Of a stretch of DNA of 64,000 nucleotides, positions 60,795-64,000 are shown piece after piece; position 1 is the stretch's first letter, and each line of letters opens with the position of its first letter. The stretch is from NCBI RefSeq assembly GCF_003610235.1, contig NZ_RAPR01000001.1, positions 4,402,001 to 4,466,000 of the forward strand, in the 5' to 3' direction. This DNA is from Catellatospora citrea (GTDB lineage: Bacteria; Actinomycetota; Actinomycetes; Mycobacteriales; Micromonosporaceae). The position numbers and the translations under genes are program-made. Below the pieces are notes generated by a model. The model did not search any database. It was not told the DNA's origin and saw nothing but the letters and a program-made list of their open reading frames with translations.

Positions 60795-62891
60795 TCAGGC
60801 GCGCAGCGGCTCCGGGAGCGGTTCGGTGTGCAGGACGATGAGGCTGGTCACGGCGCGGGTGAGGGCGACGTAGAGGCGGTGCAGGCCGCGTGGTTCGGCG
60901 GCGACGATGGCGGCGGGTTCGAGGACGATCACGTGGTCGTACTCCAGGCCCTTGACCATGGTGGCGGGCACGACGGTGAGGCGGCCGTCGCCGTCCAGGT
61001 CGGACGGTTCGAGGCCGGCCGCGCGCAGGGCGTCGAGCACCCCGGGCACCGCCGCGTCGGCGGCGATGACGCCGACCGAGCCCTCGCGGGTCAGCGCGGT
61101 CCGGGCCGCGGCGACCACGTCGGCGGACTCGGTGATCTCCAGCGAGCCGTCGCGGCGCAGTGAGCGGGCCGGCGGCACGGCCACGTCGAGGGCGGGCAGC
61201 AGCCGGTTGGCCAACGCCACGACCGCGGCGGGGACCCGGAAGCCGGTGCTCAGCGGCACGATGCGGCCGTCGGGGCGGCCCAGGTGGCCGAGCAGGTCGC
61301 GCCAGTCGCGGGCAGCCCACGGGGTGGTGCCCTGGGCGAGGTCGCCGAGCACGGTCAGCGAGCCGTGGCCGGTGCGCCGGGCCAGCGCCCGCGCCTGCAT
61401 GGGGGACAGGTCCTGCGCCTCGTCGATGACGATGTGGCCGAAGCCCGCCGGCCGGTCGAGCAGGCCGGCGACCTCGTCGGCGAGCACCGCGTCGGCCGCG
61501 GTCCACGGCGCGCTGCGCAGGCTGCGCGGCGGCTTGGCCCAGTGCAGCAGCTCCTGCTCCTCGGGGGTGAGCAGCCCGTCGGCGGCGCGGCTGCGCGCCT
61601 CGGCGTCGGTGTAGAGGTCGGCCAGCAGCTGCTGCGGGGTGACCGCGGGCCAGCAGTGGTCCAGCAGCTCCGCCACGGCCTTGACCTTGCCCATCTTGCG
61701 CAGCCACGAGTCCGGCGGGGAGTCGCCGCGGCGGGCCTCGGACTGCCGCTGCAGCAGCCCCACCACGCGGGCACGCACCCGCTCCCGGCCCAGGGCGTAC
61801 GGCGGCTGCTCGCGGCGCACCTCGTCAACGACCCGGCGCAGCACGCCCTCGTCGACGCGCCAGCGGTAGGAGCCGTCCGAGACGGTGATCGGGCCGGTGG
61901 GCCGGCCGATGCGGGCCCACAGGGCGCGGTGCAGCACCTGCGCCATGCGCTGGTCGTGCTTGAGGGTGGCGGCCGCGACGCCGTCCTCGGCGCGCACCGG
62001 CAGCTGGTCGAGCAGTTCGGCCACGGTCGCCTGGGAGACCTCCAGCTCGCCGAGGGCGGGCAGCACCGCGGAGATGTAGTGCAGGAACGCGCGGTTCGGC
62101 CCGATGATCAGCACGCCGGACCGGCGCAGCCGCTCCCGGTGCAGGTAGACCAGGTACGCGGCGCGGTGCAGGCCGACCGCGGTCTTGCCGGTGCCGGGCG
62201 CGCCCTGTACGCAGATGGTGTCCTCAAGATCGGCGCGCACCAGCTCGTCCTGCTCGGGCTGGATGGTGGCGACGATGTCGCGCATCGGGCCGACGCGGGG
62301 GCGTTCGATCTCGGCGGTGAGGATGGCGCTGCCGGTGCCCAGCTCCTGGCCGTGGTCGAGGTGCTCGTCCTCGAAGCTGGTCAGCACCGTGCTGCCACCG
62401 GCCGCGGCGGGCGACCAGCCGAACCGGCGGCGCACCGCCACGTCCTGCGGGTCGCGGGCGCTGGCCTGGTAGAAGCGGCGCGACATCGGCGCGCGCCAGT
62501 CGAGCACCAGCGGCTCGCCGACGGCGTCGGAGACGTGGCGGCGGCCGATGTGCCAGCGCTCGGCCTCGCCGGCGGCTCGTCCCGCCGATCCGTCCGGACG
62601 GTGGGCCGGCGACGCCTCCCCACCGGCGGCGGCCATGGTCAGTTTGCCGAAGAACAGCGGCACCGCGGGGTCGTCGGACAGTTCCTTGATGCGCTGCGCC
62701 ATCTGCCGGCCCAGCTGCTCGGCGGTGTACGCGTCGCCGGCGACCTGGTCGCCGACGGTGAACAGCTGCTCGGCGCGCTCGCGCATGGCCTGCAACGCGG
62801 CGCGCGAGGTGGTGAGGTGGGCGCGTTCGCCGGTCAGCTCGTCGGCGGTCGGGGCGGGGGTCTCGTGGGCGGTCGGAGTTACGGCGGTCAT
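60795..62891 (-). CDS. helD: HelD-like UvrD/Rep-family helicase (RNA polymerase-associated)
   Basis: 698 residues from ATG 62891 (GAGAGGA upstream; a GTG at 62969 is an alternative). An N-terminal coiled coil of about 80 residues (ALQAMRERAEQLFTVGDQVAG) precedes a split superfamily 1 helicase core: Walker A GAPGTGKTAVGLHRAAYL, Walker B HIVIDEAQDLSPMQ, motif III LTVLGDLAQGTTPW, motif V VKGLEYDHVI and motif VI ALTRAV. This is the HelD layout, where the coiled coil enters the RNA polymerase secondary channel and strips stalled enzyme off DNA; in actinomycetes HelD members can confer rifampicin tolerance. Which HelD class it belongs to is not determined here. Confidence 0.88.
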   Translation of the reverse strand: MTAVTPTAHETPAPTADELTGERAHLTTSRAALQAMRERAEQLFTVGDQVAGDAYTAEQLGRQMAQRIKELSDDPAVPLFFGKLTMAAAGGEASPAHRPDGSAGRAAGEAERWHIGRRHVSDAVGEPLVLDWRAPMSRRFYQASARDPQDVAVRRRFGWSPAAAGGSTVLTSFEDEHLDHGQELGTGSAILTAEIERPRVGPMRDIVATIQPEQDELVRADLEDTICVQGAPGTGKTAVGLHRAAYLVYLHRERLRRSGVLIIGPNRAFLHYISAVLPALGELEVSQATVAELLDQLPVRAEDGVAAATLKHDQRMAQVLHRALWARIGRPTGPITVSDGSYRWRVDEGVLRRVVDEVRREQPPYALGRERVRARVVGLLQRQSEARRGDSPPDSWLRKMGKVKAVAELLDHCWPAVTPQQLLADLYTDAEARSRAADGLLTPEEQELLHWAKPPRSLRSAPWTAADAVLADEVAGLLDRPAGFGHIVIDEAQDLSPMQARALARRTGHGSLTVLGDLAQGTTPWAARDWRDLLGHLGRPDGRIVPLSTGFRVPAAVVALANRLLPALDVAVPPARSLRRDGSLEITESADVVAAARTALTREGSVGVIAADAAVPGVLDALRAAGLEPSDLDGDGRLTVVPATMVKGLEYDHVIVLEPAAIVAAEPRGLHRLYVALTRAVTSLIVLHTEPLPEPLRA

Positions 62892-63025
62892 GGCCGTCCT
62901 CTCGGGTGAGAAAGATCGGCCGCCCGGCGCTGCGCTCGAAGGATAAGCGCTGTCGGCAGTGCCCTTCACAATCGACCGACCATGGTAGCTGTCATCGACG
63001 GGCGGTCACGTGATTTTCTTTACCG

Positions 63026-63595
63026 GTGAGCTCCGAGGGACTGCTGAAGATCACCGACCCGTCGGTGATGCGGGCGCTGGCGCACCCAGCCCGTATTGCG
63101 ATCATGGATCATCTCTCCGCCACCGGTGAGGACGCGACGGCCACCGAGTGCGCGGAGATGGTCGGCCTGTCCCCCAGCGCGACCAGCTACCACCTTCGGG
63201 CGCTGGCCAAGGCGGGGCTGATCGAGGATGCGCCGAGCCGGGGCGACGGCCGGGAACGGGTGTGGCGGGCCCGCACCCGCGGCTGGTCACTGGAGATCGG
63301 GCCGGACGGCGGCTCCGACGCCCGCGCGGCCGAGAGCGCCGTGGCCGGGGTCTTCCTGGCCCAGGGCGACGAGCGTGTGCGGCGGTGGCTGTCGCGTTCG
63401 CACGAGGAGACGACGCAGTGGTTCGACGCCGCGCTGATGAGCGAGTTCGGCATCGTCATCACCGCCGACGAGCTGACCGCGCTCACCCACAAGATGGCCG
63501 GGCTGCTGGAGCCGTACAAGGTGAGCAAGCGCAAGGACGTGCCCGCCGACGCACGGCGCGTCACCTGCCAGATACGTGCGGTGCCGGTGGACTGA
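63026..63595 (+). CDS. ArsR-type winged-helix transcriptional regulator
   Basis: 189 residues from GTG 63026. The N-terminal HTH is of the ArsR/HTH_20 type: MRALAHPARIAIMDHLSATGE, then ATECAEMVGLSPSATSYHLRALAKAGLIED. No metal-binding Cys pair is present in the recognition helix. The C-terminal 90 residues are helical, as in ArsR-like regulators with an extra domain. It is divergent from helD (134 bp), so it may control that promoter. Confidence 0.9.
   Translation: MSSEGLLKITDPSVMRALAHPARIAIMDHLSATGEDATATECAEMVGLSPSATSYHLRALAKAGLIEDAPSRGDGRERVWRARTRGWSLEIGPDGGSDARAAESAVAGVFLAQGDERVRRWLSRSHEETTQWFDAALMSEFGIVITADELTALTHKMAGLLEPYKVSKRKDVPADARRVTCQIRAVPVD

Positions 63596-64000
<405 letters not shown>

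Overview
The window is very high-GC DNA with dense, often 4-bp-overlapping genes, many GTG starts, cellulases with CBM2 modules and Ser/Pro linkers, a BldC-type regulator, a SigE-like sigma factor and a futalosine-type menaquinone pathway. This points to a filamentous actinomycete, probably a Micromonosporaceae member. No 16S gene or species marker is present, so the family is an inference from gene content.

Layout. 1-10.5 kb: an FtsX-type ABC permease pair with a TetR regulator, a PrsW-like membrane protease, a tiny protein of four Asp-rich calcium-loop repeats, an orphan ABC binding lipoprotein, a GNAT and a sigma/anti-sigma-like pair. 10.64-16.45 kb: a compact genomic island bounded by 78-bp direct repeats, one of which is the 3' half of a tRNA-Phe gene. 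It carries a two-gene CBASS-like anti-phage module (CD-NTase plus a two-TM/beta-domain Cap15-like effector) and a four-gene MerR-controlled heavy-metal operon. I see no integrase in it. 16.4-16.7 kb: tRNA-Phe, tRNA-Asp and tRNA-Glu. 16.8-31 kb: a polysaccharide deacetylase, idi-crtI, two GH74 xyloglucanases, a LuxR-type ATPase regulator, a PP2C phosphatase, tRNA-Lys and a GH6 cellobiohydrolase behind two CebR-like operators.

31-46 kb: oligopeptidase B, then hemL - phosphatase - thioredoxin-like - ccdA - resB - ccsA, the actinobacterial haem and cytochrome c maturation cluster, followed by mqnL-mqnP and a convergent ubiX/mqnM. 46-54 kb: an unidentified all-helical protein, bldC, an AsnC regulator beside a cysteine-synthase-fold enzyme, a DEAD-box helicase with an RGG-like tail, and an NlpC/P60 hydrolase. 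54-64 kb: mqnE, a cobalamin riboswitch driving btuFCD, an exported class V aminotransferase-like lipoprotein, a HelD-type helicase, an ArsR-type regulator and the start of mqnA.

Several genes serve respiration: hemL feeds haem synthesis, ResA/CcdA/ResB/CcsA attach haem to cytochromes c, and mqnA/E/L/P/M belong to menaquinone synthesis. The secreted GH6 and GH74 enzymes form a plant-cell-wall degradation block. The island is the clear accessory segment. The most interesting content is the mini-CBASS inside it, a small family of dispersed palindromes (three copies), and several unidentified proteins.
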